The notes beneath the pieces are model-generated. The model was not told where the DNA came from. It made no database searches and worked only from the letters and a program-made list of their open reading frames with translations. Shown piece by piece: positions 22,409-34,859 of a stretch of DNA of 64,000 nucleotides. The position numbers and the translations under genes are program-made. Each line of letters starts with the position of its first letter. Positions within the stretch are counted from its first letter, which is position 1. This DNA comes from Filosporella fistucella (taxonomy: Eukaryota > Ascomycota > Leotiomycetes > Helotiales), in contig JAQJZZ010000014.1 of NCBI GenBank assembly GCA_030077755.1, forward strand, positions 2,232,001 to 2,296,000. Reading direction: 5' to 3'.

Positions 22409-22880
22409 GGCGTAAAGCGGAAGAGAGGGTAGGTACCGATTTCCTCGGTGTTTTGTTTAATTAAATGGAATTGGACTGGCATTGACTTGAGTTACGAGGT
22501 TAGGTGCAACCTAATTGACTGCGCCGCAAAATCAGGTGACTGTCGGCCAGCGGCGCCGACGACAAAGGACAGTAATTCTAAACTACTGTATAAATAAGAA
22601 TAAGCAGAATAGGTTTCATAATGCATTTTTTGAAAGGAGAGGGACCTCTTCAACTGATTCCCTGTAAAGAGACCAAGATCGAGTGAGCGAGCTTGCTCTG
22701 TCAGATGAAGACGATGCCGAGGCACTCTGCGTACCAAGGCTAAAGCGCCTATGAGATAAGCCTGTATTGTCCATGAGGTCGCTAAATTTCAGCCCCCTAA
22801 ATGCCCTGCCAGGCTACTTTACAGGCTACAACGCCCGTTGAGTGCTGGACGACTACTGACATTACCTGTACAAGGAATTC
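22409..22880. other. Intergenic, no supported gene
   Basis: About 470 bases forming the promoter of the membrane-protein gene and the 3' flank of the monooxygenase. Only shadow frames are present. Confidence 0.4.
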
Positions 22881-24274
22881 TCAGTTCCCAACCACCGTTG
22901 AAAGTTGCCAATATAATTCTCTTGCTTCTGCCAACATAGCTTCAAGATCAATGTTCCAAACCCATTTCATAGTCTCTTCCAAATACGTTTTCACACCCGT
23001 GGCTGCTACATCTTCGCCATCAATTGCCTGTAAATCCAAGAACATCCCATTTTGCCTCGAAATTCTGACTAGGTCCTGCGACCTCGGTCGTCGGATTTGA
23101 TCATATACTTTGAATGCATACTTGATGTCTGCCTTTGATTTGATCAAATCTGGGATTAGGAGACCAGAAAGTAAATGAGCATCCTCAATAGCAAATCCAG
23201 CACCAGCTCCGCAATGTGGGGTAGTTGCATGAGCAGCATCTCCCACAAGACAGAATTCATCTTTGGTGTAGGTAGAAGCAGGTGGGTGATCAAACAATGC
23301 CCATACCTCTGGCTCATCAACTAGCTGTTGAATCAATTAGCAGGAATTAGATCTCAAAATTTCGATACTTGCCTCGAGTAGCCTCATAATCTTGTCGCCC
23401 CATCCTTGGAAATCCTTTAATAGCGCCTCCCTCGAACTCGGGATAACCCACTGTCTATTGTCCCAGGTTTTGCCATTTGCATCTTTGAAAATGACCATAT
23501 TTAGAGCCTTGCCGCTATTGATGGGAAATGTCAATAAATGCCCTCCTTTCCCTGTGTAAATCGTTCGATTCTCAACTTCCCTTCCAGCGGCCCCAATCGC
23601 TTTCTCCATACTCACCACTTTCCTATAAGCATACTTGCCACTGTACACAGCTCTTGCAGCATACTCATCTTCTCCAAGCATAATCCTCCGGCATACACTT
23701 CTGATACCATCGCATCCCACCACTGCATCAGCCAGTATCTCTTCTCCATCCTCAAAACAGACTCTCATGCCGCTTACTTCTTTAAGCACATTGGTAAATC
23801 TCTTCCCAAACACAACCTTTACATTTCCTGGAATGAGCTGCACCAGACCATCCAAGAAACCTGCCCTCGAAGCCCCACTATGCGTAAATCCCCTCCCCGT
23901 CGCAACCTCGCCTATAAACTCCCCAGCAAGCTCTCCATCTCCATACCGGATGTCAAACCAGACATGTCCTTTTTCAGGCCAGAGATTGGGAGTTGCAACT
24001 TTGTAGTATGCAGCTGCTATGTCTGGGGAGATAAGCTGCATCGCCTGGACGGCATTGGGTCCGAACCCTCTTTTGTCAGTAACATTTGAATGCATAGGAA
24101 GAACAGAAAAATAGTACCAACGCCTGCTCCAATTTCAGAGAATTGAGGTCGAGATTCGTAAATTGTGAGTTTCAATGAGGGATTGTGCTTTGAAAGGGCG
24201 ATGGCAAGTGTAATTCCGGCAATGCCAGCGCCGATTATGGCTATCGATAGCGGTCCTTCTTCTACCATGATCAT
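22881..24274 (-). CDS. FAD-dependent monooxygenase, salicylate-hydroxylase-like
   Basis: Single-component flavoprotein hydroxylase of the PHBH/salicylate hydroxylase family, which uses NAD(P)H and O2 to hydroxylate aromatic or polycyclic substrates. Three exons sum to 431 residues, the family length. Seen: the N-terminal FAD-binding GAGIAGITLAIAL, the second motif with DAVVGCDGIRS, and the third motif DEFCLVGDAAHATTPHCGAGAGFAIEDAHLL. Introns: 24068-24117 (GT...AG) and 23325-23372, which begins GCAAGT, a proper GC-AG intron. The start ATG at 24274 is followed by another ATG two codons later. It neighbours a Zn2Cys6 factor and other metabolic genes but no adjacent synthase. The substrate is unknown. 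Confidence 0.9.
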
Positions 24275-25261
24275 TGCAGTTGGGCAAAAAACAAGAATGG
24301 GGAGAATTGAAATAAAGTATGGTAGTGCGTGCGTGAGAGGAGATATGTAAATGCCGAAATTCGTGTATTTGTACTGTCGGATAGATGTTTCCGAACACAC
24401 ACTGCAAAAGAGGATGTAAGATGAAACACTTGTTGCAATATATGTATTTTATTGGGTTTGAATGATAAAGACCCAAAGTACCCACAGATGCTTTCTTTAA
24501 CAAGTATATTCTATGCTGTGCATCTTCGGCGAGATTGTACAGGAACATGCTACAATACCATTCTACACCAAGTACATTCTATCCAAGCCCAAACGTGAAA
24601 ATTACTATTACTCACGAAGTGGATTTTGTATTAGGTATGTTGCATACTACAAGCATCTTCGATGATGTATACATTCTACAGAAAATGTGTTTACAACAAA
24701 CACCAAACCCAATTACAACCTGACTGGAATCTGGCCTGCCCAGCCATCACCATCTCCCCTGAACATTCACAGGCTTAAGAAGACTTGCATGGCTCTTGAA
24801 GCTGATTTATATACCGGTCTCTGAGAGAATCTGGTACTGCTATAAGCTGCCATACTCGACTTAGAGACGCCGAATGGGAGGTGAGGGGGAGTTACTATGC
24901 CAGCTTACCGAGAAATAAGGGGTTCTAGCGAGAAGCAACCCTATTTCGAAACGTCTTAGCAATACTACCCTTATTGCATTCAGGAACAGATGCATAGATA
25001 TAATATCTTTTAGTTGACGATGATATCTCATTAGATTATGATTTAACTGCAGAGACTTACAAAATAAACATGAAATATCAAAGGAGTGATCGCTTACCTA
25101 ATATGCGCAATCCTTGGCAAGAAAAAGAACTTCCCTCCCCGCACTAACAGCACAAGCGCGGCGCAACCACATCTCGCCCAACTTCCAGACCAAATTCCTG
25201 AACTACCCTTCTGAAAGCATCATCATCCAATCACTTTTTCATCTTCATCCTCATATCTACA
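24275..25261. other. Divergent intergenic region
   Basis: About 1 kb between the FAD monooxygenase (-) and the Zn2Cys6 factor (+), which could share a promoter. No gene is seen inside. Confidence 0.45.
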
Positions 25262-26947
25262 ATGAACCGCCGCTCTAGGAAAGGCTGCATAGACTGCAAA
25301 AGAGCCAAAGTCAAATGCGATGAAGTACGTCCCACGTGCGGAACATGTTTTCGGCGAGGCTACGACTGTCAAGGTTATCCGGATTCTCAAGCCAAGGAAT
25401 TCCCAAAGCCCTCTTCTAGAACTTCTCATAACTGCCATTCTCGAAGACATAGTACAAGTAAATTGTCCAAGAGAACGTCTCGGAAGGGGTCGTTCTCGCT
25501 GCCCCGTTCTGGAGATTCCCCACATTCATCTGGCGACGACTCCGAGCTAGAAGCTGATGCCGCTCTCAAATCACCCAGACATCAAAGTACCGATATACCG
25601 TTATTATCTCATGAAAAAAGTAAAAGACATTCATTTTCAGCTGTCTCTAGAATAGTGGATTTTCAATCACCACATTCAGCGCCTCTCTGCAGCAGAATCC
25701 CCACCATCCCACCAGGCACGATCCAGGAATCGGACCAGCCAGGGCTGGAAGTATATTTCAATCGCCATCCAGCTGAGCTAGTTATTAGTGCTGAGTTTAT
25801 AGATGAGATGAATTCTAATGTGCTGCAAGTATTTCATGAGGATCCAGCAGCAGTCGCGGAGACATTGTCGGCGATTGGAAATATTTACCTTGGGGAGGGA
25901 GGATTGTCGATGGTTCCAGTCCTCGATAGAAAAGCTAGAATTCTGGCAAGGCTAAGGGCAAGAAGAGACTTGGAGCAGATGCTTGTTATGCTTTTGGGAC
26001 TGTGTGCACTTGAGGTACGTCGTGTTCCACAGGTGCGTGGCATTTTTGCTTAACATTAGATACCGTAGTTAATCGACATCCGCTCCCCAGCAGCAGACAC
26101 TGCTCTACCAGCTCTCGTTGCCAACGCTGCGATAATCATCAAACACAACGCCGACAGCGGGAACTCTTTCTCCTCTGTCGCCAAATACTTCATCCGCGCT
26201 TTAGCGCGTCAAGACATGATGATCTCTCTAACCTCTGCTCATCCACCACTAATCCCTACCTCCGTCTGGCTCTCAGACGATGATTCTTGTCAAGCAGATC
26301 GTTTCATGGGCTACACCGGTTCTCTAATGCCTGTTCTCACGGATCTCTGCTGCCTTGCAAGTGAAATCAGATCTCCATCACATCAACAACCAAATACCCC
26401 TCACATCGTCGACGTATCATGGGACGAAGGTACGATGATGCTCGGTCTACTTTCACCTTCTCTCAACAACGATGTATATCAGAGAGCATTAGAAATAAAA
26501 ATGCGGCTCAATTCCTGGAGACCCACTACCGCTCAAAACATTACATTCCAATCTTCCAGGAATCTGCTGCTGCACGCACATTCGCACAAGGCAGCAGCAT
26601 TACTATATCTACACCGTCTATTAGAACCTCCAGGGTCCTCGGACTCAGCTGATACTACGGCATTATCTCTCGCTCATGAAGTCTTGATGCACCTCAGCAC
26701 CATGACTGGCCAATTGAAGACTGCTCTTTGGCCGGTCCTCATAGCAGCATGTGAGTTGAAGGAGCAGGGCGATAGAGGGTTTGTAACAAAGCTTTTCGAT
26801 GAGATATACCGACAGAGAAATACTGTTACTGCGCTCCGGACGAGAGAGTTTTGTGTCAAGAAAGTATGGGAGGCGAGGGATAGAGGGGAGGAGTGGAATT
26901 GGATGGACTTGGCACTGCAGTATCCTGGGGAGTGTCTACCAATCTGA
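25262..26947 (+). CDS. Zn2Cys6 transcription factor
   Basis: Fungal binuclear-zinc-cluster regulator. Two exons (intron 26015-26068) join to 543 residues. The zinc cluster is at the N-terminus: RKGCIDCKRAKVKCDE...TCGTCFRRGYDC, six cysteines in the standard spacing, residues about 9-36. It is followed by a Ser/Arg-rich linker. The rest (YFNRHPAELVISAEFIDEM ... LIDIRSPAADTALPALV ... AAALLYLHRLLEPPG ... EFCVKKVWEARD) matches the pattern of the Fungal_trans_2 type regulatory region. It diverges from the FAD monooxygenase and is followed by a ketopantoate-reductase-like gene, which makes either a candidate target. That link is inferred from position only. Confidence 0.9.
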
Positions 26948-27000
26948 GCCTCTGTCGAGAAAGCAAACTGCTAAATCGAATTCTCGATCTCGATCTCACT

Positions 27001-28199
27001 CTAAGGGTCTGTTCCACCGCCAATATGCATCTCTCCTCCCTCATCAGGATTCTCTCCCTTCCACCTCAGGACTCTCAACAATGCATACACCGTCTCCATA
27101 ACCTTAGTATCAACTCCTAGTTCCTTGCCTCGCCTAATCGGATCACCAAGAATAACCTCAAATTCCATCGGTCGACCTTGTTCCCTATCCAAAAGCATGC
27201 TAGGCCGATACCTGCTTGTGCCGGGACTTCTGTCCAGCATATGCGTAATCAAGTCATCCTCAAGCTCGACTCCATCCGCTTTAGCTACTGCTTGGATCTC
27301 CCTCATAATAGGCTCAACCAGCATTTTCTTCGCATCCGATCGTTGGATCTCGCCAACATTCATGTCCATAAGTGCGCAAAGCGTGTTGTAGGTACCATTC
27401 CAGAGCAGCTTGGCATACCTGGCTTTCGGCATATCAGGGGTTAGGGTGCAGGATTTTGGGCCACCAGATGTGTACATTGAGACGAATGTCTCACAGCGCT
27501 CTAAACTTCGCTCGTTTGGTACACCTGAGTGGTAGTGAGGTCCTATTTGGAGAATGTCTGGACCAATCTGCTTTACTTGATTCGCGCCAGCGGTGAACGA
27601 GCCTATCATGGAAACAGCTGAGAGAGTAACATTGGTAGGGAAGGAAGTGGTGAATGGGAGATGGATATTAAGACCATTTTGTATTAGCACTATAGTAGTG
27701 ATATGCGGCGTTATGAGCGGTGCGACCATTTGGGCCAATGAGTAGTGTTCTGGAAGCTGTTTGGTGCAGATGACGAGAAAATCATATCTTTCTTTTGGTG
27801 ATTCTTGAGGCGTTGAGGCGCCGGTTGGTAGGGGAGTACTATTCGGGTCTCTGGGCGCAAAGGCTGCTTCTGAGATTGATGGTACCACTGTTTGAAAGTC
27901 AAAACATATCCTCATCTTGTTGTTCGTCACGTGGAGTTGAAGAAAATACCTCGACTTGGCTTCCATCCTTTCATTTCCCCATGATCTACGCTCTCGATAT
28001 CAAATCCCTTTTCATTGATCACCTCATATGTTGATCTTAACACAACAGTGACCTTCGCACGTCCTGACTTCTCTAGCACAACAGCTGCTATTGTCCCAAC
28101 ACCGCCACTACCCACGAGACAGATGTTGAACTCTTTGTCTGCTGTTCCGGGGCGAGAAACGCTGAAGGGAAGGCGGAGAGATGAGTCGGGGGATACCAT
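27001..28199 (-). CDS. Ketopantoate reductase-like (ApbA/PanE) oxidoreductase
   Basis: 2-dehydropantoate 2-reductase family, NADPH-dependent reduction of a 2-oxo acid. In true PanE this is a step of pantothenate and CoA synthesis. Two exons (intron 27888-27949) sum to 378 residues. Seen: the N-terminal Rossmann motif ICLVGSGGVGTIAAVVLEKSG, the mid-domain phrase IVLIQNGLNI, and the C-terminal helix-rich part with KLLWNGTYNTLCALMDMNVG. The loop FAPRDPNSTPLPTGASTPQ is longer than in bacterial enzymes. Fungi carry several such paralogues of unknown substrate, so a role in secondary or catabolic metabolism is as likely as CoA synthesis. Its 3' end lies only about 50 bases from the stop of the convergent Zn2Cys6 gene. 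Confidence 0.88.
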
Positions 28200-28805
28200 T
28201 GCGGGTAAGAGTAATTACTGACCCAGAGATGGATTTGCAAGGAAGTACTCGAGGTAGGGGGCAATCCCAAAAAATCTCTCGGCTTATAGATTGCATTCAC
28301 TCGAGCGTGAGGTTTGAAGAAGTCGAACAGTGGGTCCCCAATTTGGGCAATTTCCAGGACATAAGACGAGGATATCACCAAACCATAAGTCCGTATTTGA
28401 ATACAGCACCGCTTGAATGAGAACAAAGGTTCGATCGAGATCTGATGAACTAAGATAGCCACAAACCCCCACTTTGCTACTGCATTCAGGTGCAAATATC
28501 GCTATCTTATCGCCGACAGGCCCCCGAACCCACTAAAGTACAGGGTTCAAGGGCTAGATGTAGGGGAATCCCAGCGGACCGAGGTGCCCGAGTGACCCCT
28601 CCAACTCCTTGTTATGGGCAGGTCAATTAAGCGTGGGGTATCAAGGGGAGATGATGCACCGAATGATGGCTGCGGAAGAGAACAGCCTGAATGTACAATC
28701 TTAGATGTGATTTTAATAAAAAAAACTTCTAAAGCATGTCCAGCGTATATATTCATAGAGACTCTTATGTCAAAGTATTCAGGTGCGCAAAGTGAATCAG
28801 CAATC
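28200..28805. other. Intergenic, no supported gene
   Basis: About 600 bases between the ketopantoate-reductase-like gene and the amidase, both on the minus strand. Only short shadow frames. Confidence 0.4.
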
Positions 28806-30691
28806 TTAAAGCTTCGACTGGGACACTTTGGCTGCATCAACTTCAGCCTTACCATTCAGAATCATATCAATTACTTCGGCATCTTTCAACAGTTGAGCAT
28901 CTCCGTACTTTGGAGCTACAATTTGCAAAGCAGCAGGGGCGCCAGCCATAAGCTGCGGGTCATCTGAAAGATTATAACGTTATAATAAGAACGACTGAAG
29001 GCATGCATTCACTTACACTTTGCTTCGTTCGAAATGTCTAGCTCATTCATTGGGACAAAATTTGGGTCTTTGGGATCCAATTTTGGATCAGCTGTGATGA
29101 AAGGAATGATGATAGCGGGATACTACGTTTATTAGTACTCTCAAATTGGCCCGATCGGTGTCAAACTCACATCAACTGCATTCCAGGCGACAGTATACAT
29201 ATCATTGGACCATTCCCCTGGGAGGACAGCCGTATGAGGACCAGCAGGGCATAAAACAACATCAATCTTAGCCTCTTGCCATCGATCCAACATATCTTTG
29301 CATACGCCTAGTCTTTTCGTATTCCATTCCCAAGCTTGCTCTTGTGTTTTAGGTGGAATCTGCCAAAAGCCTATGGTTTCTACAGATGGCACGACAGGCT
29401 CACCAGCAAATTCTAGCTCTCGCCTTTGGTAAGATAGCCCATCGAGGGTAAATAACTCCTTGGTGATGTTCCGGATATCACCAAAATCTGGTGGCGTAAA
29501 ATCTTTCACTTTGAATCCAGCCGCCCTCAATTTTGTTACAGCTTCTCGGATTGCTCTTTGGATTGGAGGATGTGGGGTCAATCCACTCTTGTGAACAACT
29601 CCAATCACCGGTTTCCTATGAAGCACTGGCTGTTCGCAGATATTTGGGACGACTGACGGATCCACAGTCCAAGGCTTTACGTCCCTGACGGTACGGAAGA
29701 AAAGGTTGAGGTCACGCACGGAGTGTGCAAGAGGACCAAGGGTAGCTGGAACACCAGTGTTGACACCTGTGTAACCTGATGCTGCATATCCATAAAAGGG
29801 TAAAATTCCACATGTCGGCTTGAATCCATAGACTCCATTTGCTGCTGCAGGAACTCTTCAATCGGTCAGCATTCTATAATTGGATATTCTAGGTATGCAA
29901 TACCGAATGGATCCTCCAACATCTGTACCAATGCCGATTGCTGAGCCCTTGAAAGCCATGTTCGAACCTTCTCCTCCACTGCTACCGCCACATGTAAGAT
30001 GATGAACGACTGGATTTCTTGTCTGACCGAAAACATTATTGTCTGCCTCTGCCACCAACATTGTTTGTGGCACATTTGTCTTTGCAATTACGACTGCACC
30101 GGCTGCCTTCACTAGTTCAATGACGTATGTGGTCTTCGTAGAAGGATTGAATGTTCTCGAAATATAACCGTTGGAGTAATCATACCCTTTGACGTGAAAG
30201 CATTCCTGAATTTATTAGCACGGCTCTATAACCTCGGAACTTTAGGGGGGAATTACCTTAAAGGTCATTGGCAGTCCATGCAAAGGCCCAGCAGTCTTCC
30301 CAGTCTCCTTGAAGTATAAATCCAGCTTTCGAGCATCTGCAATGGCATCGAGGAACATGATCTCAGTCAAGTTGTTGCACAATTGGTGACCAATCGCCGC
30401 TCTCTTGCAGAATGCAATGGCTACCTCCTCCGCAGAATAGGTCCCTCTGGCAATGGCTGCAGCGAGAGCAGTCGCATCGTACGAGTCGCCTGTGATTTCC
30501 AATTCCCGTTCAGAAAGAATGCTAGATGATGTTGCAACAGGTCGCACGTCAACTGTCCCCTCCGTAGGAATCTGATCAGGTCTCAGTTTCCACTCAGCAG
30601 GTATTCGACTAGATTGTTCGGCTTTCTTTGCATCGCGTATCTCTTTCCACGGTCTAACGTGCGATTGTTTTGTTGCTTCCACTGCCTGCAT
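28806..30691 (-). CDS. Amidase (amidase signature family)
   Basis: Amidase-signature hydrolase releasing ammonia from an amide such as acetamide or an aryl amide. Five exons sum to 561 residues, typical of fungal amidases. Introns: 30206-30256, 29856-29903, 29123-29170, 28964-29016. The Ser-Ser-Lys triad is visible: lysine in VVIAKTNVPQ, the serines in CGGSSGGEGSNMAFKGSAIG and GTDVGGSIR. GVYGFKPTCG and a C-terminal APAALQIVAPKYGD are also family features. The start is the ATG at 30691 (MQAVEATKQS), just before the conserved KEIRDAKKAEQ segment; an upstream in-frame ATG at 30772 gives an atypical Phe-rich extension. It is divergent from a DAL5-like permease, and the promoter between them is crowded with GATA sites, so nitrogen-regulated amide catabolism is likely. 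Confidence 0.93.
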
Positions 30692-30925
30692 TTTGAGATA
30701 ACCTATATATTGCAGATGAAGAGAAAATTTGTTAACTCTAAAAAAAAAAATATAAGGCGCAGGAGAAGACATTGAAGTCGGTGAAGCATGAAGGGATAAA
30801 TACTATTACCTGCCTCAAATTATCAAACCAATAGACGCTGATCATGAAGCTTGACACAATTCATCATGAATGAGCCGTCATCCGGACCCACCTACATGGT
30901 TTTATGCTGAATTACTGACGCTCTG

Positions 30926-31258
30926 AGATAGCCCGATAGCTTGATGTAAATATCCATCACCTTTCCGTACGATGCAGGGTGTGTGTAGAAATCCGAATCG
31001 CAACGGGTGTGATTTGACGGAGGCTTGGAAGCAGAAGCTCGAAGATGTTAGCTATCAAGCTTCGAGACTAACTATTCGGGGTTAGAAGGCTCCGATGTAG
31101 CCTGGCTTCAAGGTGTTGATAGCATAGATAAGCGGAAACGACTTCCTGGTCTTGCTTATCAAACTCTCATCCTGTGTTATACTCCCGCCTTTGGCAATTA
31201 ACTCAATATGCAGCGACGTAGTATCAAGCATTTACGAGAGCTTCTGCATCAGCTATCT
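30926..31258. promoter_or_regulatory. Cluster of seven HGATAR sites between amidase and permease
   Basis: HGATAR elements at 30926-30931, 30934-30939, 31117-31122 and 31126-31131 (plus strand) and at 31052-31057, 31156-31161 and 31253-31258 (minus strand). About one is expected by chance in 333 bases at even composition. HGATAR is the binding site of the nitrogen regulators AreA/NIT2. The cluster lies 230-570 bases from the amidase start and 460-800 bases from the permease start. The rest of the 30692-31720 region holds no supported gene. Confidence 0.55.
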
Positions 31259-31720
31259 CATTGAATCTGAATCGGTGTCTCTTGCTTCTAGCTGATCAAA
31301 TTAGCCTCAGAAAACCGACGCGTTCGGGAATACTGGCATACGATGATCTTTACCCTTCTTTCCTCAACTTTACCTCGACCAAAAAAGGCCGGACTTTTGC
31401 AAAAATGGGGAAGGAGAGAAAGATGAGGTTGTGGCGATTGGAGTCAGGCCAGTGCTACGACTTTGCCTCCGGCTGCATTCCTGGCACCAGATACAGATTG
31501 TGCAACAGGGCCTGAATAATCCTTTCTATCTTTACCCTTGTTGCGGTTGCTTTGTTATCTTCCTATCTCTATTGTTGTGGAATTGACGTATATATACTTG
31601 CACGTGTGTTTTCTATACCAAACATTGCTTCAAATCCCAGGCGGAGACTTCTGCTTTTTGCATCTTTTCAAAGTTATCAAGGAATCGACGCCTAAGCAGA
31701 TCTAAAGACCACCGAGCAAA

Positions 31721-33467
31721 ATGGTTGATGTGGAAAAAAAAGCCGTTCCATCTGGTGACTCAGACATCTCACCTTATGAAGAGGGAACAGCGACCGACCT
31801 ACCACTAAAGGACATCGGGCAACATGCTGACATAGCTTTCGATCTGTTTCAGCAATCTCGCCAGTATGATACTGCTCAGCTTGAGATTGATGCTGTCAAA
31901 GTTCGACGGAAGCTAGATTTCATCGTTCTTCCTATGGTATGTGTAAATGGGGGTTAGGACAACTACTACAGATTTTCATGAGTTTTAGATGATGATGACG
32001 TATATGCTCAGCTTTTTGGACAAGCAGACGTAAGACAGGATGATCTTGGTCTCATATTCTTTTAACAGCTAACACGTTTCAGTCTCAATTACTCCAATGC
32101 ATATGGTCTTCAAGCAGACACTCACATGAAAGGAGACGACTACTCTTGGGTATCCTCAGCCCTCTATTTCGGATGGCTGGTGGGTGCATATCCCTGGAAC
32201 GCCGCACTTCAACGATTCCCTATTGGAAAACTGATGGGAATCATGCTTTTTGTTTGGGGTGCAGTCTGCATGCTTCAAGCAACGGTGTTCAATTTTTCCG
32301 GATTCTTTGCTGTCCGGTTTTTTCTCGGCGCTTTAGAAGCAGTTGTTTCTCCAGCTTGGGTCCTGTTGACTTCCATGTTATGGACTAGAGGAGAACAGCC
32401 ATTGAGGACTTCCTTCTGGCTGTCTGTCAATGGGGTGAGCTCCATCATTGGAGCACTTCTCGCCTTTGGACTAGGGCATGTCGATAATCTTGCCGTTCCT
32501 AATTGGAAACTCATATACCTCGTCGTCGGCGCAATGACTTGTGCTTGGGGTTTTGTCATCATTCTCCACCTTCCAGACGGCCCTCATAACGCTAAATGTC
32601 TCTCTGAATATGAGCGTGTGGTGGCCGTCTGGCGAATCTCCAAAAATCAGACTGGAGTGAAGGACCCAAAAGTGCGGCCTTATCAAATCAAAAAAGCGTT
32701 TCTCGATGCAAAAACATACTTGCTTTTATTGATGGCAGCTTGTTATGGTATCCTCAATGGAGGTGTGGCGAATTTCATCAGCTCGCTCATAAAGGGTTTC
32801 AGTTACTCTCCGTTGCGAACGAGTTTGTTACAGACTCCAGGAGGAGCATTTGAAGTAGTAATGTGTATTGCTTTTGGCTATCTTGCTACAGTCAAGAACA
32901 TGATCGGGGCTACCATCATCCGTTAGTCGCTATCCCTTCTTTCTCCTTCACACCTGTACTAAATTCAACAGTTGGTTGCATCCCTGGGCTCGCAGGACTC
33001 ATCGGTCTCATGACCATCGGCCTTGACCACCGTATGGCACTTGTTGGCTGTTGCTGGCTTCAGAATGTCCTTGGCTCACCTATTGTCCTGAGCTGGACAC
33101 TCCCAGCGTTGAATGTAGGAGGCCACACTAAGCGCAGCACTGTTATCGGACTATATTTCATGTAAGACCGTGCCCCTCCCTATTTCGCTCATTATTAACA
33201 CGCGGCAGCTTCTACTGCGGCGGTAACATAGCGGGTCCTCACCTCTTCCTCGCGTCTGAAGCACCTCGCTATCCTTCTGCCATTAAAGACTTATTAGTAG
33301 CCTACTGTGTAGCAGCTGGCGTACAGGTTCTATACACGGGACTTTGTTGGATGGATAACAAGAGACGCGATAGGATGGGTTTGGGAGCAGATGCCGAAGC
33401 TGAGGCGTTAGAGGGTTTTGATGACTTGACGGATAGAGAGAATAAGCATTTCAGATACAGGATTTAG
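31721..33467 (+). CDS. MFS transporter, allantoate permease (DAL5) type
   Basis: Anion:cation symporter branch of the major facilitator superfamily, which imports allantoate, ureidosuccinate, nicotinate, carboxylates and similar anions at the plasma membrane. Five exons (introns 31937-31988, 32030-32082, 32922-32971, 33162-33208) sum to 514 residues. Seen: VRRKLDFIVLPM before helix 1, LDKQTLNYSNAYG, SWVSSALYFGWLVGAYPWN, FFLGALEAVVSPAWVLLTSMLW, a central hydrophilic loop, and the C-terminal NKHFRYRI, all typical of this group. Roughly 12 helices are expected. It is divergent from an amidase, and their promoter is rich in GATA sites. Uptake of an amide- or carboxylate-containing nitrogen compound is inferred; the substrate is unknown. 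Confidence 0.92.
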
Positions 33468-34859
33468 CTAAGTTGGGATCCGAACATGAGATAGACGAGA
33501 TGCAATATCATTTCCAGTTTAGTTGATACCAGATTCCTTGCGAAAGTGAAGTCGGAAATGCTGTTTAGAGGAGATTTTAGGTTTCGTGCTGTGCTTCAGT
33601 GGGGCAATTTTCTGTTCTCGCCCTCGTTTTTCATCTGCCTTTGCTCTTTGCTACTCATGTCTCTCAATGGCCGAATCTCTATCGAGATTGAGTCTACTCT
33701 GAGAACCTCACATTTAACTGAAGTGTACTTAACAATCATGGTACTGGAGCATTGTCGTACTAGGAATTGCCCCTCTCTAGCATCATCTCACTTGATCATC
33801 TTTGGAATCCAACATTGTATGAGTTGAAGCTAAGAAGGTGACCGGGAAAACGTATGAGAATGATATTAACATTATTATTATCTTTGTCGTTCCAGTATAG
33901 AGCCTCTTAATGATACTGGCCATGTTGCAGAGCTGTCAAAGGTTTTACACCGAGGGCAAAAAATGTGGAACATTGTATAGAGAGGTAGGAGAAGTTGATA
34001 AATATGTTATTAACCTATGCCTTACTTGTCTAATCGCTATAATATATACAGCTACGCTTGGATATTGTCTTCGTTATTGTTCACAAACACTGTAGAGCAA
34101 GGACGTATCTTTTAATATTGTCGAAAAGGTGAGACGGTTTCTCGCAGCATGTGTTTACACCAGAAGTCATCCCCTGTTTCGAAGAAAATAGGACTCCAAA
34201 AGTTTGATATCACAATAGCCCGAACATTCCGCACCCTCACACACACTCTCGAAGTGAAAGAGTGAATATCCCCAAAACTTCACTTCCCCCATCCCCTCCC
34301 CAAAAATCCGCGGGGGTTTTTCTTAAACCCAAAATATCTCAACAACCAAATGAGTTATCGACATTATTTCAATCTCTGTAGATTCCCATCAACCTGGAGC
34401 AAGATTTGATCGCTCGAATAAGGTCTTGGACTTGTTGTTGTAGAGATATCGCGCAAAATCTCTAGATTTGGAATTTCAGACCTGATTTGGGCCGACGCGT
34501 GGTGACCAGAAAATAGCGATGTGCAATAAAAGATTCTATTGAGGTATCGGGGGCTTTTTAATGGTTGCCTTGTGGTCATAATCGGTTATCAAGCCTCTGT
34601 GTGCGAATATTTGCTTTGTGTCTCTCCACAGTATGGAGACCTGACAGAGGTTTTCAAGACTCTATTCTCATTGGTCATGAGAGTTTCCATCTTCGAAGAT
34701 CTGCACACGGGCTTCGCAGTCTTTTGCTAGCTACCCAGACATCACAGTATCTTGTATCGAATATATCGTTCTTGACGCCTTGTGATCCAGTGATCCCAAT
34801 CCTCAGGATTGATGACGGAGATTCCCTGAAAGTCATGTAAGGTCCTCCATACTGAATTC
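33468..34859. other. Intergenic, no supported gene
   Basis: About 1.4 kb of moderate to high A/T content between the permease and a convergent Zn2Cys6 gene. A CCCC/GGGG-rich stretch lies near 34285-34320. No gene is seen. Confidence 0.45.
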
